From Bacillota bacterium (GTDB taxonomy: Bacteria; Bacillota; Clostridia; Lachnospirales; Lachnospiraceae), in NCBI GenBank assembly GCA_023420085.1, contig JAEZWQ010000025.1, positions 124,001-188,000 on the forward strand: a stretch of 64,000 nt of DNA, written 5' to 3'. Of this stretch, positions 1 to 9,807 are shown one piece after another. How positions within the stretch are numbered: position 1 is the stretch's first letter; the number at the start of each line of letters is the position of its first letter. A model generated the notes under the pieces. The model was given only the letters and a program-made list of their open reading frames with translations, searched no databases and was not told the origin of the DNA. Both the position numbers and the translations under genes were made by a program.

Positions 1-2337
1 GGAGATTATTTCAAAAGAGAGGCTATTAAATGGTCTTGGGAATTTTTAACAGAGGTTGTTGGGCTTGATCCAAATAGGTTATATCCATCTGTTTATCTTG
101 AAGATGATGAAGCCTTTGAAATATGGAATAAAGAGATGGGAATACCTGCAGAAAGAATATATAAATTTGGAAAAGAGGACAATTTCTGGGAACACGGAGC
201 AGGACCATGTGGCCCTTGTTCAGAAATATATTATGACCGTGGGGAAAAATATGGATGTGAGAGCGAAAACTGTGAAGTAGGTTGCGATTGTGATAGATAT
301 ATAGAAGTATGGAATAACGTATTTACACAGTTTGAAAATGATGGCGAGGGAAACTATACAAGACTTAAAAAGACTAATATAGATACAGGAATGGGACTTG
401 AAAGGCTTGCGGTTGTTGTTCAAGATGTTGACTCAATATTTGATGTAGATACTTTACAGTCAATAATTAAAAGAATTTGTGAACTTTCAGGAAAAGAATA
501 TCATAAAAATGAAAAAGATGATATGTCTATAAGATTAATAGCTGATCACCTTAGATCTGCAACATTTATGATATCAGATGGTATTTTACCTTCAAACGAA
601 GGTAGGGGATATGTATTAAGAAGGTTGCTAAGAAGAGCTGCAAGACATGGGGGCATACTAGGAATTAAAGGCAGTTTTCTATCTAAAATTTCTGAAGCTG
701 TAATAGATTGTTCAAAATCGGGTTATCCAGAGCTTGATGAAAGAAGAGAGGCTATTTTTAGTACAATTGATTTAGAAGAATCACAATTTGCTAAGACTCT
801 AAATCAAGGTATTGAAATGCTAAAAGAACTTGTAGATAGATATAAATCAGAAAATAATAGTACAGTATCAGGTAAAGATGTATTTAAGCTATATGATACT
901 TATGGATTTCCTTTAGATATAGCAAAGGACTATTTAGAAGAGTCTGGAATGACAGTTGATGAAGAAGGATTCAATGCAGCTATGAAGGAACAGAAGGATA
1001 AGGCTAGATCAGCGAGAGCTGTCAGTAACTATATGGGAGCCGAAGCCACTGTTTATGATGAAATAGATCCTTCTCTTACCTCTGAATTTGTAGGTTATGA
1101 AAATCATGAATTTGAATCTAAGATAATTGAATTAACTACAAGGACACAAATAGTAGATGTATTAAAAGAAGGTGATGAGGGAACAATATTTGTTGAACAA
1201 ACACCATTTTATGCTACTAGTGGGGGACAGAGCGCAGATAAGGGTATTATTACACTAGAAGACGCTGAATTTGAAGTATTTGATGTTCAAAAGCTTAGAG
1301 GTGGAAAGATCGCACACATAGGAAGATGTGTAAAAGGAGAAATTAAAAAAGGTAAAATAGCTCATCTTTCGATTGATGTTGAAAATAGAGTATCTACTGA
1401 AGCTAACCATAGTGCTACTCACTTATTGCATAAAGCACTTAGAACAATTTTAGGAAAGCATGTAACACAGGCAGGATCTTTAGTTGAACATGATAAATTA
1501 AGATTTGACTTTACTCACCCAGAAGCTTTAACATCTGAACAAATAAGACAAATTGAAGACATGGTTAATTATGATATTAGACACCTAGATGCAACTGAAG
1601 AGAAAACTATGTCTATTGAAGAAGCGAAGAAACTTGGAGCAATGGCATTATTTGGTGAAAAATATGGTGACGTTGTTAGAGTTATAAAAATGGGTGACTC
1701 TATAGAATTATGTGGAGGAACTCATGTTATGAATACAGGAGCTATACAAGGATTTAAAGTTATATCTGAATCTGGAGTAGCAGCAGGAGTTCGTAGAATT
1801 GAAGCAGTTACCGGAAAGGGAATGTTCGACTACATTAATAAGCGCCTTGATAGTATTAATGATATAGCAAAGGCACTAAAAACTAGTCCAAGTAATTTAG
1901 AGGCAAAGATTAATCAGTTATTAGACGAATTAAAACAAGAAAAGAGAGAGATAGATATTCTAAAATCTAAGTTGGCTAAGGATAGTATTGGTGAGATTAA
2001 AGTTGAAACTATCAATGGAAAAAATTATATATGCAAACAACTAAGTGATATAGATGTGAATGAATTAAGAAAAATTGGAGATGATATCAAGTCGAAAAAT
2101 TCAAGTTCTATTATACTACTTTCAGCTGTTAACGAAGGAAGAGTAGTTCTGTTATCAATGGTAACAGATGATTATGTAGCATGCGGAATAAAAGCAGGTG
2201 ATATAATTAAAGAAATTTCTCCACTAGTAGGAGGAAAAGGTGGAGGAAGACCTAATATGGCACAGGGAGGAGGAACTGATCCAAGTAAAATTGATTTAGC
2301 TTTTGATAGAGCTAGGGAGATTATCAGTAATAAATAA
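1..2337 (+). CDS. alaS: Alanine--tRNA ligase, 5'-truncated by window edge
   Basis: Alanyl-tRNA synthetase charges tRNA-Ala in the cytoplasm and edits Ser/Gly mischarging. The reading frame is already open at base 1, starting with the class II catalytic-domain residues GDYFKREAIKWSWEF, so the true start lies upstream of the window. The catalytic core and tRNA-recognition region come first. The editing domain follows, with its two zinc-ligand motifs HSATHLLH (about base 1408) and CGGTHV (about base 1713). The C-terminal DHHA1 (C-Ala) domain ends in a glycine-rich segment (GGKGGGRPNMAQGGG). About 778 codons are present of the usual 870-880, so only about 100 are missing. The stop lies one base before the next gene, degV, suggesting co-transcription. 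Nothing about the visible part is unusual. Confidence 0.97.
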   Translation, partial: GDYFKREAIKWSWEFLTEVVGLDPNRLYPSVYLEDDEAFEIWNKEMGIPAERIYKFGKEDNFWEHGAGPCGPCSEIYYDRGEKYGCESENCEVGCDCDRYIEVWNNVFTQFENDGEGNYTRLKKTNIDTGMGLERLAVVVQDVDSIFDVDTLQSIIKRICELSGKEYHKNEKDDMSIRLIADHLRSATFMISDGILPSNEGRGYVLRRLLRRAARHGGILGIKGSFLSKISEAVIDCSKSGYPELDERREAIFSTIDLEESQFAKTLNQGIEMLKELVDRYKSENNSTVSGKDVFKLYDTYGFPLDIAKDYLEESGMTVDEEGFNAAMKEQKDKARSARAVSNYMGAEATVYDEIDPSLTSEFVGYENHEFESKIIELTTRTQIVDVLKEGDEGTIFVEQTPFYATSGGQSADKGIITLEDAEFEVFDVQKLRGGKIAHIGRCVKGEIKKGKIAHLSIDVENRVSTEANHSATHLLHKALRTILGKHVTQAGSLVEHDKLRFDFTHPEALTSEQIRQIEDMVNYDIRHLDATEEKTMSIEEAKKLGAMALFGEKYGDVVRVIKMGDSIELCGGTHVMNTGAIQGFKVISESGVAAGVRRIEAVTGKGMFDYINKRLDSINDIAKALKTSPSNLEAKINQLLDELKQEKREIDILKSKLAKDSIGEIKVETINGKNYICKQLSDIDVNELRKIGDDIKSKNSSSIILLSAVNEGRVVLLSMVTDDYVACGIKAGDIIKEISPLVGGKGGGRPNMAQGGGTDPSKIDLAFDRAREIISNK

Positions 2338-2338
2338 T

Positions 2339-3202
2339 ATGGCTATAAAAATTATAACTGACACAAGTAGCGATATAACTTTTGAAGAACAAAAAAAATA
2401 TAATATCGATATGATACCATTTATTATGAATGTTGCTGGACAAACTTTTATAGACAATAATGATCTTGATTTTGAAGTTTTAAGAGAAACTTTGGCCAAT
2501 GCACCTAAAAAGGCGTCTAATGGTGAATCAATATTATCTACATCATGTCCACCTCCAGCTGAATTTTTGGAAGCATATGAAAGAAATGCAAATGACGATA
2601 TTATTGTTCTTACTATTTCTAATATTTTGTCTGGATCATATAATTCAGCAAATTTAGCTAAGGATATGTATTTAGAAAAATATCCTAATAATAAAATATA
2701 TATAGTAAATACAATTTCTGATGCTGCGGGGCCAGCAATGATAACATATAAACTTTTAGAAATTTTAGATAACGGTGCATCTTTTGAAGAAGCAGTTGAG
2801 CAAATTGAAAAATATAAATATGAAATTGAAACATTCGTTATTCTTGAAAGACTTGATAATGTAATTAAGACAGGAAGATTATCAAAAACTAAAGGATTTA
2901 TTGCTAATACATTAAATATAAAGCCTTTAATGGTTGGAGATAATGGGGAATTAGTTATATATAAGCAGCTACGAGGTATAAAAAAAGCTATTGATGCATT
3001 AGTAGACAGAATAAATGAGCTTTCTGAAACAGAGGGTAAAAAAATATTAATTTCTCATTCAGAAGGTATGCACAATGTTGATTATCTAACTAAACTGTTA
3101 AATGAAAAGTGTAAGTTTAGGGAAGTAATCATTAGAAAATCTAGAGGAATTTCTTTCTGTTACTGTGATATTGGTGGAATGGTTATTAGTTTTGAAAAAT
3201 AG
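2339..3202 (+). CDS. DegV family fatty-acid-binding protein
   Basis: DegV proteins bind fatty acids; FakB members present them to the kinase FakA for phosphorylation. The 287-residue protein begins MAIKIITDTSSDI, the family's N-terminal motif, and the middle carries ERLDNVIKTGRLSKTKGFI, typical of the ligand-tunnel region. An in-frame TTG 36 bases upstream would lengthen the protein into alaS, but the ATG at 2339 matches the family N-terminus. It lies one base after the alaS stop with no close SD, so translational coupling is likely. No fakA is visible nearby, so whether it acts as FakB is inferred. Confidence 0.88.
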   Translation: MAIKIITDTSSDITFEEQKKYNIDMIPFIMNVAGQTFIDNNDLDFEVLRETLANAPKKASNGESILSTSCPPPAEFLEAYERNANDDIIVLTISNILSGSYNSANLAKDMYLEKYPNNKIYIVNTISDAAGPAMITYKLLEILDNGASFEEAVEQIEKYKYEIETFVILERLDNVIKTGRLSKTKGFIANTLNIKPLMVGDNGELVIYKQLRGIKKAIDALVDRINELSETEGKKILISHSEGMHNVDYLTKLLNEKCKFREVIIRKSRGISFCYCDIGGMVISFEK

Positions 3203-3209
3203 TTATATA

Positions 3210-3252
3210 AATAGAGGGTTGATTTAGCAATAAACTAAATCAATCCTCTATT
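3210..3252. terminator. Bidirectional terminator between degV and nagB
   Basis: An 18-bp stem (3210-3227 paired with 3235-3252, one G-U pair) with a 7-nt loop lies between two convergent genes. A/T tracts flank both sides, so it can terminate transcription in both directions. Confidence 0.85.
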
Positions 3253-3258
3253 CTACTA

Positions 3259-3993
3259 CTATATATTAAATTTACTTAGAGCTTCTTCATCTGCTACTAC
3301 ATATAAATTTTTATGTAATTGAAGGATTGAAGCAGGTACTTCTGGAGTTATAGGACCATTTAATGCTTCAAAAAGTATATTAGATTTAGCTTTTCCATTA
3401 ACAACTAACAATATTTTTTTAGCCTTCATAATTGTACCTATTCCCATTGTATAGGCGTAATGTGGCATTTTTGATATATCGTTATCAAAGAATCTTGAAT
3501 TTGCATCAAGAGTACTTTGTGTTAGCTTTACACAGTGAGTAGACTTATCAAACTTACTATTAGGTTCGTTAAAACCAACATGTCCATTAAGCCCTAAACC
3601 TAAAATTTGTAGATCTATTCCTCCAGATTTATCTATTGCATTTTCATATCTAATACATTCTTTTTCAGAATCATTTTCTAATCCATTAGGAAGGTTTGTA
3701 TTAGATTTTTCAATATTAACTAAGTCAAATAGATTTTTATTCATATAGTACCTATAACTTTGATCATGGTCTGGAGCTAGATCTTTATATTCATCTAAAT
3801 TAAATGAAGTTATATCAGAAAAATCAATATCCCCATTTTTATACATTGAAACTAATTCTGCATATAGTCCCTCAGGTGTAGAACCAGTAGCTAGACCTAA
3901 AATAGAATTTGATTTTAAAGTAATCTGGGCAGCTACAATATTTGCAGCTTTTTTACTCATATCCAAGTAATCTTTAGCTTTAATTATTTTCAT
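3259..3993 (-). CDS. nagB: Glucosamine-6-phosphate deaminase
   Basis: NagB converts glucosamine-6-phosphate to fructose-6-phosphate and ammonia, the last step of amino-sugar and sialic-acid breakdown. The 244-residue protein matches the short Firmicutes type. It has LGLATGSTPEGLY near the N-terminus (phosphate binding), SFNLDEYKDL with the catalytic Asp, and LGLGLNGHVGFNEP with the catalytic Asp/His/Glu set. AAAGGAG lies 5-6 nt before the ATG. It is monocistronic and divergent from an ABC exporter. With nanA and nanE near 61-62 kb it completes the route from sialic acid to glycolysis; nagA and nanK are not in the window. Its promoter overlaps two palindromes (see 4010-4030 and 4037-4053). Confidence 0.97.
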   Translation of the reverse strand: MKIIKAKDYLDMSKKAANIVAAQITLKSNSILGLATGSTPEGLYAELVSMYKNGDIDFSDITSFNLDEYKDLAPDHDQSYRYYMNKNLFDLVNIEKSNTNLPNGLENDSEKECIRYENAIDKSGGIDLQILGLGLNGHVGFNEPNSKFDKSTHCVKLTQSTLDANSRFFDNDISKMPHYAYTMGIGTIMKAKKILLVVNGKAKSNILFEALNGPITPEVPASILQLHKNLYVVADEEALSKFNI

Positions 3994-4009
3994 TATGATC
4001 TCCTTTAAT

Positions 4010-4030
4010 ATTAGTTATATATATACTAAT
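4010..4030. promoter_or_regulatory. Palindrome overlapping the nagB -10 box (candidate operator)
   Basis: ATTAGT and ACTAAT arms flank an alternating TA core. The nagB -10 (TAGTAT, 4023-4028 on the minus strand) lies inside the right arm, where a repressor would block transcription. An amino-sugar-responsive GntR or RpiR regulator is a guess; none is encoded nearby. Confidence 0.5.
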
Positions 4031-4051
4031 AAAATAATTTGACTATGTCAA
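4023..4051 (-). promoter_or_regulatory. nagB promoter
   Basis: On the minus strand, TTGACA (4051-4046), a 17-bp spacer and TAGTAT (4028-4023) form a sigma-A-type promoter. It lies upstream of the nagB SD (AAAGGAG). Confidence 0.75.
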
Positions 4052-4053
4052 AT
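4037..4053. promoter_or_regulatory. Perfect 7+3+7 palindrome in the divergent nagB/exporter region
   Basis: ATTTGAC-TAT-GTCAAAT is a perfect inverted repeat. Its arms contain the minus-strand -35 (TTGACA) of nagB and a plus-strand TTGACT. A dimeric regulator such as a MarR-type protein could control both genes from it; the regulator is not identified. Confidence 0.5.
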
Positions 4054-4066
4054 ATAATGGAATATA

Positions 4067-4075
4067 TGTTATAAT
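4067..4075 (+). promoter_or_regulatory. Extended -10 promoter of the ABC exporter operon
   Basis: TGTTATAAT (TG-n-TATAAT) lies about 37 bases before the start codon, consistent with a transcript starting near 4082. No good -35 sits at 17 bp, but the extended -10 can compensate. Confidence 0.6.
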
Positions 4076-4111
4076 ACCGAATAAGACTTTAGATTGAACA
4101 GGAGATGGGGC

Positions 4112-6181
4112 ATGATGAGATATATAATGAATTATTTATTAAAATATAAGTTATTGCTATTCTTTTGTGTACTTATGGTGTGCATTCAAGCTTATACAGG
4201 ATTAAAAATACCCACTTATATAGCAGATATGGTAAATACAGGCATACAAAATGGTGGAGTAAAAATGGAAATGCCAGAAAGGTTATCAAAAGAATTATTT
4301 GCGGCTAGTAAGAAAATTGAACCTACAATAGATAAATATTATTATGAATCATCGACAGATTATATTTTAACTACTAATAACCATGATTTTGATAATTTAA
4401 GAAGAGTATCAGATACGATTATAAAAAATTTAGAAAAAATAATAAGTATTAATGATATATCAGAAATTAAAAATCTAAGTAAGGATGAATTAACTAATAG
4501 TTTAAATAGAATTGATTATGAAAGTTATTCATATTCATATAATGATTCGAACTTTATTAAATTTTGCCTTATTAATAAAATTATGCTAGGTGAAAGTATA
4601 TATAATTCTCAATTATTATATATAAAAAACATTGGTATTCTTATGGGAATTACAACATTATTTTTTGCAATGTCAGCAATAATAGTTAATTATATCGCTG
4701 CCTATATTGCATCTAATGTTGCTAAAACTTTGAGAGGAAATTTATTCAATAAAATATTATCTCTATCGCCAAGTGATTTAAAGGATCTTAGCACTTCATC
4801 ATTGATAAATAGATGTACTAACAATGTAGATACTATAAAAAATACATTAATGGCTTTGATAAGAAGGTGTATATATTCATTTATAGTAAGTATATGGGCA
4901 ATAATTATAACAATAAAAAAATCGGGTTCATTCAGCCTATTATTGATAGCTATAATAACAATAATAACTATTTTATTTTATGCTATTAATAAAGTAATAT
5001 TAAAAGTACTAGATAAATTCATTAAAAATTTAGATAAGTTTAATTTGCTTGTAAGAGAAAATATAAATGGGTTATTATTGATTAGATCATTCAATAATCA
5101 GAATAGAGAAATTGATAAGTTTAAGATAATAAATAAAGACCAGAAAGAACAAGATAGAAAATTATATATATATTTTGGTATATCAGATTATACAATAGAT
5201 TTTCTATTAAATATATGTATTGTATTAGTAATAATTATTGGTGCAGCATCTATTGAGAAAGCAAATTTTTATGTGGGTGATTTATTAGCATTTATTGAAT
5301 ATGTAAGCATAGTAATATATTCGATACTTGGTATTTTGTATACATTTTTTGATATACCTAGAATAAAACTGGCTCTAAATAGAATAGTAGAAATATTAGA
5401 ATTAAAAAGTCGTATATCTGAAAAAGATGGTGCAGTAGAAAGAGTTAAAGATGGCAAAATTGAGTTAAAAAATGTAAGTTTTAGCTATGATAGTAAGGTT
5501 ATTCTTAATGATATAACCTTTAAAATAGAAAAAGGAGAATTTGTAGCCATAGTAGGAACTACAGGGGCTGGTAAATCTACATTAGCAAAACTATTATTAA
5601 GACAGTATGATGTAAATACTGGAAATATATTTGTTGATAACTTAGATATTAGAGATTATAAAATTAAGGCTATTAAGGATATGATCTCATATGCACCACA
5701 AAAAAGTATATTACTCAATGGAAGTGTAAAAGATAATATCTTATTTGGTAAGAGCAATGCAACAGATGATGAAATAATTGAAGTGCTTAAAATTACAGAT
5801 AGCTATAAATTTATATTTGAAAAAGCAGGTCTGGATACTGATATAAGTCAAGAGGCAAAAAATCTTTCAGGTGGACAAAAACAAAGGCTATCAATGGCAA
5901 GAGCTATTATAAAAGATGCTCCAATATACTTATTTGATGATTGTTTTTCTGCACTTGATTTAAAGACAGATGAAATTGTTAGAAAAGCAGTTTTAAAGAA
6001 GTTAGAGGGTAAAACAGTTATTATTGTAGCACAAAGAATATCAACAATTTTAAATGCAGATAAAATTATTGTACTCGATGAAGGTAAAATAATTGACATT
6101 GGAAATCATGCTGAATTGGCAAATAGATGTACACTTTATAAGGAAATACTAGAAAGTCAAAGAGGTATATATGAAGAATAG
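4112..6181 (+). CDS. ABC exporter half-transporter, degenerate-site subunit
   Basis: This is a type IV ABC exporter subunit, an N-terminal membrane domain fused to a nucleotide-binding domain. Of 689 residues, about 15-400 hold six membrane helices, with an unusually long (about 120 residue) extracytoplasmic segment between helices 1 and 2. The NBD has Walker A GTTGAGKST (about 480), signature LSGGQKQR (about 585) and Walker B LFDDCFSALD (about 606). The residue after Walker B is Asp rather than catalytic Glu, and the switch His is Gln (VAQRIST). These are hallmarks of the degenerate partner in heterodimers of the TM287/288 or BmrCD kind. AGGAG at 4100-4104 selects ATG 4112 over an in-frame TTG at 4094. 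It overlaps its partner by 11 bases. The substrate is unknown; drugs or lipids are typical. Confidence 0.92.
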   Translation: MMRYIMNYLLKYKLLLFFCVLMVCIQAYTGLKIPTYIADMVNTGIQNGGVKMEMPERLSKELFAASKKIEPTIDKYYYESSTDYILTTNNHDFDNLRRVSDTIIKNLEKIISINDISEIKNLSKDELTNSLNRIDYESYSYSYNDSNFIKFCLINKIMLGESIYNSQLLYIKNIGILMGITTLFFAMSAIIVNYIAAYIASNVAKTLRGNLFNKILSLSPSDLKDLSTSSLINRCTNNVDTIKNTLMALIRRCIYSFIVSIWAIIITIKKSGSFSLLLIAIITIITILFYAINKVILKVLDKFIKNLDKFNLLVRENINGLLLIRSFNNQNREIDKFKIINKDQKEQDRKLYIYFGISDYTIDFLLNICIVLVIIIGAASIEKANFYVGDLLAFIEYVSIVIYSILGILYTFFDIPRIKLALNRIVEILELKSRISEKDGAVERVKDGKIELKNVSFSYDSKVILNDITFKIEKGEFVAIVGTTGAGKSTLAKLLLRQYDVNTGNIFVDNLDIRDYKIKAIKDMISYAPQKSILLNGSVKDNILFGKSNATDDEIIEVLKITDSYKFIFEKAGLDTDISQEAKNLSGGQKQRLSMARAIIKDAPIYLFDDCFSALDLKTDEIVRKAVLKKLEGKTVIIVAQRISTILNADKIIVLDEGKIIDIGNHAELANRCTLYKEILESQRGIYEE

Positions 6182-7919
6182 AGGATTATTTAGGCTGTGG
6201 AAATTTAATGATAAGAAAATGTTATTTTTAGCTATTATTATACTTACATTTATATCTTCGTCATTTGCAATATTTGTACCAAGGCTAATCGGATATGCTA
6301 CAGATGAACTTGTTAGAGCAAGTGGAATTATACATGAATCTCAAAGATTAAATTATGAAAAAATCCTTTTTTATATTGGGATGGGGACTCTACTATATGT
6401 TACATCATATATAATGACTACAGTGCTAAACGTATTACAAAGTAAGTTTTATCCATCTATTGCCAATAAATTAAGAGAAGAAATATTTTTAAAAATTCAT
6501 TCTCTACCAGTAGGATTTTTTGAGAACTATAAAAAGGGAGATGTAATATCATTATTTTCAAATGATTTAAATAAAATAGATACATTTTTAACTAATGCAA
6601 TGCTTGGTACTCCTCAAATGATTTTTACATTGATAGTATCAGTGTCAATAATGTTTTCAATCAGTTGGATACTAACAATATGTTTGATAATATTTATACC
6701 AATAGAAATTTTTGTAAGTAAATTTGTATTAAAAATTTCTAAGAAATATTATAAAGATAACCAAAGTTTAGTAGCTAAATTAAATTCTACTGTTGAAGAA
6801 ACTTTATCGTCTTATGACATGGTAAGTTCTTATATGTTGCAGGATGGGATTTGTAATAGATTTAGAGAAGAAAATGAACAATTTAATAGAACACATATAA
6901 AAAGCCAATTCTTAGGAAATATAATTAATCCTTTGTATAATATAGTTAGTAATATTAGCTATATTTTTATTGGAGTAATAGGTGTTATATTAATAGCTAA
7001 TGATGCGATAACTATTGGAGATATTCAAGCTTATTTTATTTATTTAAGAAGTTACAATGGTTTATTAATAAACTTTAGTGCAATGGCAAATACAATATTG
7101 AGTGCATCAGCAGCAACAAATAGAATTATGGATTTCTTAGACAATGTTGATGATATTGAAGTTAATAATAACGAAGATATAATATTTAATAATAGTATTA
7201 AATTTAAGAATGTTAATTTCAGCTATACAAAAGAAGAAAAGATACTACATAATATAAGTTTTAATATTAATAAAGGTGAAAAGGTAGCGCTTGTTGGTCC
7301 TACTGGTGGAGGTAAAAGTACAGTAATAAAATTACTTAGCAGGTATTTTGACATTACTGATGGAGATATATTAATAGACGATAGTAGTATATACAATTTT
7401 ACGAAGAAATGTTTGAGAGATAAGATATCAATAGTAACTCAGGAGCCATGGTTATTTAAGGGGACCATAATGGAAAATATAAGATATGGTAGGCCAGATG
7501 CTACTGATGATGAAGTTATTCAAGCGTCAAAGCTTGCTCAAAGTCATGAATTTATAACTAAACTTGAAAAAGGATATGATACAGAAATAAATGAAGAAAG
7601 TGATAATGTATCGCAAGGGCAAAGACAACTGATAACGATAGCTAGAGCTATTATAAGTGATGCAGAAATAGTAATCTTAGATGAAGCGACAGCTTCGGTA
7701 GATACTAAAACAGAAAAGCTTATACAAGATGGAATGGATAGATTGATGAATGGTAAGACCAGCATCGTTATAGCGCATAGACTATCTACAATTTTTAATT
7801 CAGATAAAATTATTGTTATAAATAAAGGAGAGGTTTCTGAACAGGGTAGACATCTTGAACTATTAGAGAATAAGGGATATTACTACGAGATGTATAAAAG
7901 CTTAGAAAGTTCTACATAA
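6171..7919 (+). CDS. ABC exporter half-transporter, catalytic-site subunit
   Basis: This is the partner of the upstream half-transporter. Its 582 residues hold six membrane helices (about 15-320) and then an NBD. Walker A is GPTGGGKST (about 375), Walker B is ILDEAT with the catalytic Glu, and the switch is IAHRLST with His. The signature is the altered VSQGQ instead of LSGGQ. Together the pair therefore forms one competent ATP site (this Walker A/B with the partner's LSGGQ) and one degenerate site, as in asymmetric exporters. AGAGG at 6161-6165 precedes the ATG, which overlaps the upstream stop. The two genes are an obligate pair; the transported compound cannot be read from sequence. Confidence 0.93.
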   Translation: MKNRGLFRLWKFNDKKMLFLAIIILTFISSSFAIFVPRLIGYATDELVRASGIIHESQRLNYEKILFYIGMGTLLYVTSYIMTTVLNVLQSKFYPSIANKLREEIFLKIHSLPVGFFENYKKGDVISLFSNDLNKIDTFLTNAMLGTPQMIFTLIVSVSIMFSISWILTICLIIFIPIEIFVSKFVLKISKKYYKDNQSLVAKLNSTVEETLSSYDMVSSYMLQDGICNRFREENEQFNRTHIKSQFLGNIINPLYNIVSNISYIFIGVIGVILIANDAITIGDIQAYFIYLRSYNGLLINFSAMANTILSASAATNRIMDFLDNVDDIEVNNNEDIIFNNSIKFKNVNFSYTKEEKILHNISFNINKGEKVALVGPTGGGKSTVIKLLSRYFDITDGDILIDDSSIYNFTKKCLRDKISIVTQEPWLFKGTIMENIRYGRPDATDDEVIQASKLAQSHEFITKLEKGYDTEINEESDNVSQGQRQLITIARAIISDAEIVILDEATASVDTKTEKLIQDGMDRLMNGKTSIVIAHRLSTIFNSDKIIVINKGEVSEQGRHLELLENKGYYYEMYKSLESST

Positions 7920-7924
7920 AAAAT

Positions 7925-7974
7925 AGTGTTGGTACATGTTATCCATTATTATGGAATTCACATGTACCAGCACT
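7925..7974. terminator. Terminator between the ABC exporter and pepF
   Basis: A 15-bp stem (7925-7939 with 7960-7974, one G-U pair) and 20-nt loop lie between convergent genes. An A-rich run precedes it and a T-rich run follows, so it can act in both directions. Confidence 0.75.
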
Positions 7975-8000
7975 GTCTTTATATAAAATTATTATAAATA

Positions 8001-9707
8001 TTATTCAAATTTAGACTTATTTTCTTCTATATATTTATCTATAGCAGAGATTACTTCTTCTAAAGCTCCTTCTTTAAATGGATTTTTTAGATTTGCTAGT
8101 TTTACAATTTCTGTAAATGACTTAGTTCCACCACATTTACATATTGCTAAATAATCGTTCCATGCAGTTTCATCTTTATCAACATGAATTCTCTTCCAAA
8201 ATTGGAATGCACATACTTGTGCAAGAGTATAATCGATATAGTAGAAAGGAGAATTGAAAATATGAGCCTGTCTAAACCACCAGCAACCCCTTTCAAGTAA
8301 TTCATTGCCCTCAAAATTGTGATAAGGTCTATATATCTTGTCTAATTTTGCCCAAAGAGCTTTTCTCTCATCTGGAGTCATATCAGGATTGTTATATACT
8401 TCATGTTGGAAGTGGTCAACTTCAACACCATAAGGTAAAAATTCTATACCTGAGCAGATATGACTAAATCTATATTTATCAGCTTTATCTCCAAAGAAAT
8501 ATTCCATCCAAGGCCATGTAATAAATTCCATACTCATTGAATGAATTTCACAGCTTTCCATAGTTGGCATGTGTACTGTTGAATTTTGTTCATGAATGAT
8601 TCCTTTTGATTGATATCCTTGGAAAGCATGTCCAGCTTCATGAGTTAATACATCAACATCACCTGATGTACCATTAAAATTAGAGAATATAAATGGCACG
8701 CCATAGTCAGGTAAGAATGTCATATATCCACCAGTTCTCTTTCCAGGTTTAGCTAAAACATCCATCAATTCATTATCTATCATGAGATCAATAAATTCTG
8801 ATGTTTCAGGTGATAATTCATGATACATCTTTCTTCCAGCTTCTAATATTTCTTCAGGAGTGCCAGTAGGCTTTGCATTACCATCTATAAATTTAAGGCC
8901 AAGGTCATAAGCCATTAATTCATCAATACCGATACGTTTAGATTGCGCATCATATATTTTTTTAACTACTGGTAAGACATATTTAATTATCTCTTTTCTA
9001 TATCTTTCAACATCATTTTGATTATAGTCAAGTCTGTTCATTCTTATATATGCTAATTCAGTAAATGAGTTAAACCCAAGTTTTTTAGCTATTCTTGTTC
9101 TAACCTTAACCAACTCATCAAAAATGCGATCAAATTCAGATTCATTATCAAGGAAAAATTTTGAAGTAGCAAGAGCAGCCTCTTTACGGATATTTCTATC
9201 AGTATTTGTAGCATAAACACCCATCTGTGCTAAGTTTTTTATTTCACCATCAAATTCTATCTTTGCAGAAGCAAGCAGCTTAGAATATTCAGTACCTAAT
9301 TTATTTTCAATAACTAAGTCTTCAACAATCTCGCTACTATAAGATTTTAGTTCATTTTCAGCCTGTTTAAAGAATGTATGTGATACATCTTTTTTTAATT
9401 CATCGATGAATTTTGATGCAAATATAGCTTTAATAAAATCAGATGAATATTCAAATAAAGATGGCATTGATTCATCCCAAAATGCAGTTTCTTTTTCGTA
9501 AAATTCATCAGTAGTATTAATAGAGTTTCTTATGCTACATAACGTCGCTAATGTAGATATATGTTGAAGTTGTTTATCAAATTCAAAAAATAGTGATTTA
9601 AATTCATTGTAATCTTTAGCATTTTTAATATTTTCAATAATATCTATAAATTTTTTCTTATAATCATCTAGAGATGGTCTCTCATATTTCATTTCATTAA
9701 ATTTCAT
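8001..9707 (-). CDS. M3 family oligoendopeptidase (PepF-like)
   Basis: This zinc metallopeptidase would cleave short peptides in the cytoplasm. The 568-residue protein carries LTHEAGHAFQGY around residue 356, the HExxH zinc motif, followed by the downstream Glu ligand region (MPTMESCEIHSMSMEF). N-terminal helices match M3 oligopeptidases of the PepF/YjbG type, usually 560-600 residues. AGGAGG lies 10 nt before the ATG. It is monocistronic, with an extended -10 (TGCTATAAT on the minus strand; ATTATA at 9735-9740). It probably recycles peptides in an amino-acid-using organism. No signal peptide is visible. Confidence 0.92.
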   Translation of the reverse strand: MKFNEMKYERPSLDDYKKKFIDIIENIKNAKDYNEFKSLFFEFDKQLQHISTLATLCSIRNSINTTDEFYEKETAFWDESMPSLFEYSSDFIKAIFASKFIDELKKDVSHTFFKQAENELKSYSSEIVEDLVIENKLGTEYSKLLASAKIEFDGEIKNLAQMGVYATNTDRNIRKEAALATSKFFLDNESEFDRIFDELVKVRTRIAKKLGFNSFTELAYIRMNRLDYNQNDVERYRKEIIKYVLPVVKKIYDAQSKRIGIDELMAYDLGLKFIDGNAKPTGTPEEILEAGRKMYHELSPETSEFIDLMIDNELMDVLAKPGKRTGGYMTFLPDYGVPFIFSNFNGTSGDVDVLTHEAGHAFQGYQSKGIIHEQNSTVHMPTMESCEIHSMSMEFITWPWMEYFFGDKADKYRFSHICSGIEFLPYGVEVDHFQHEVYNNPDMTPDERKALWAKLDKIYRPYHNFEGNELLERGCWWFRQAHIFNSPFYYIDYTLAQVCAFQFWKRIHVDKDETAWNDYLAICKCGGTKSFTEIVKLANLKNPFKEGALEEVISAIDKYIEENKSKFE

Positions 9708-9751
9708 TTAAGTTATACCTCCTATCCTCGTAATATTATAGCATATTTTAG

Positions 9752-9779
9752 TTGCATTAATTATTAAAAATGTTAAAAT
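9752..9779 (+). promoter_or_regulatory. Promoter of the DD-carboxypeptidase-like gene
   Basis: TTGCAT (9752-9757), a 16-bp spacer and TAAAAT (9774-9779) preceded by TG give a plausible sigma-A promoter ending 28 bases before the start codon. Confidence 0.55.
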
Positions 9780-9807
9780 TATAATAAAAATACAAAGAGA
9801 GAAGTAT

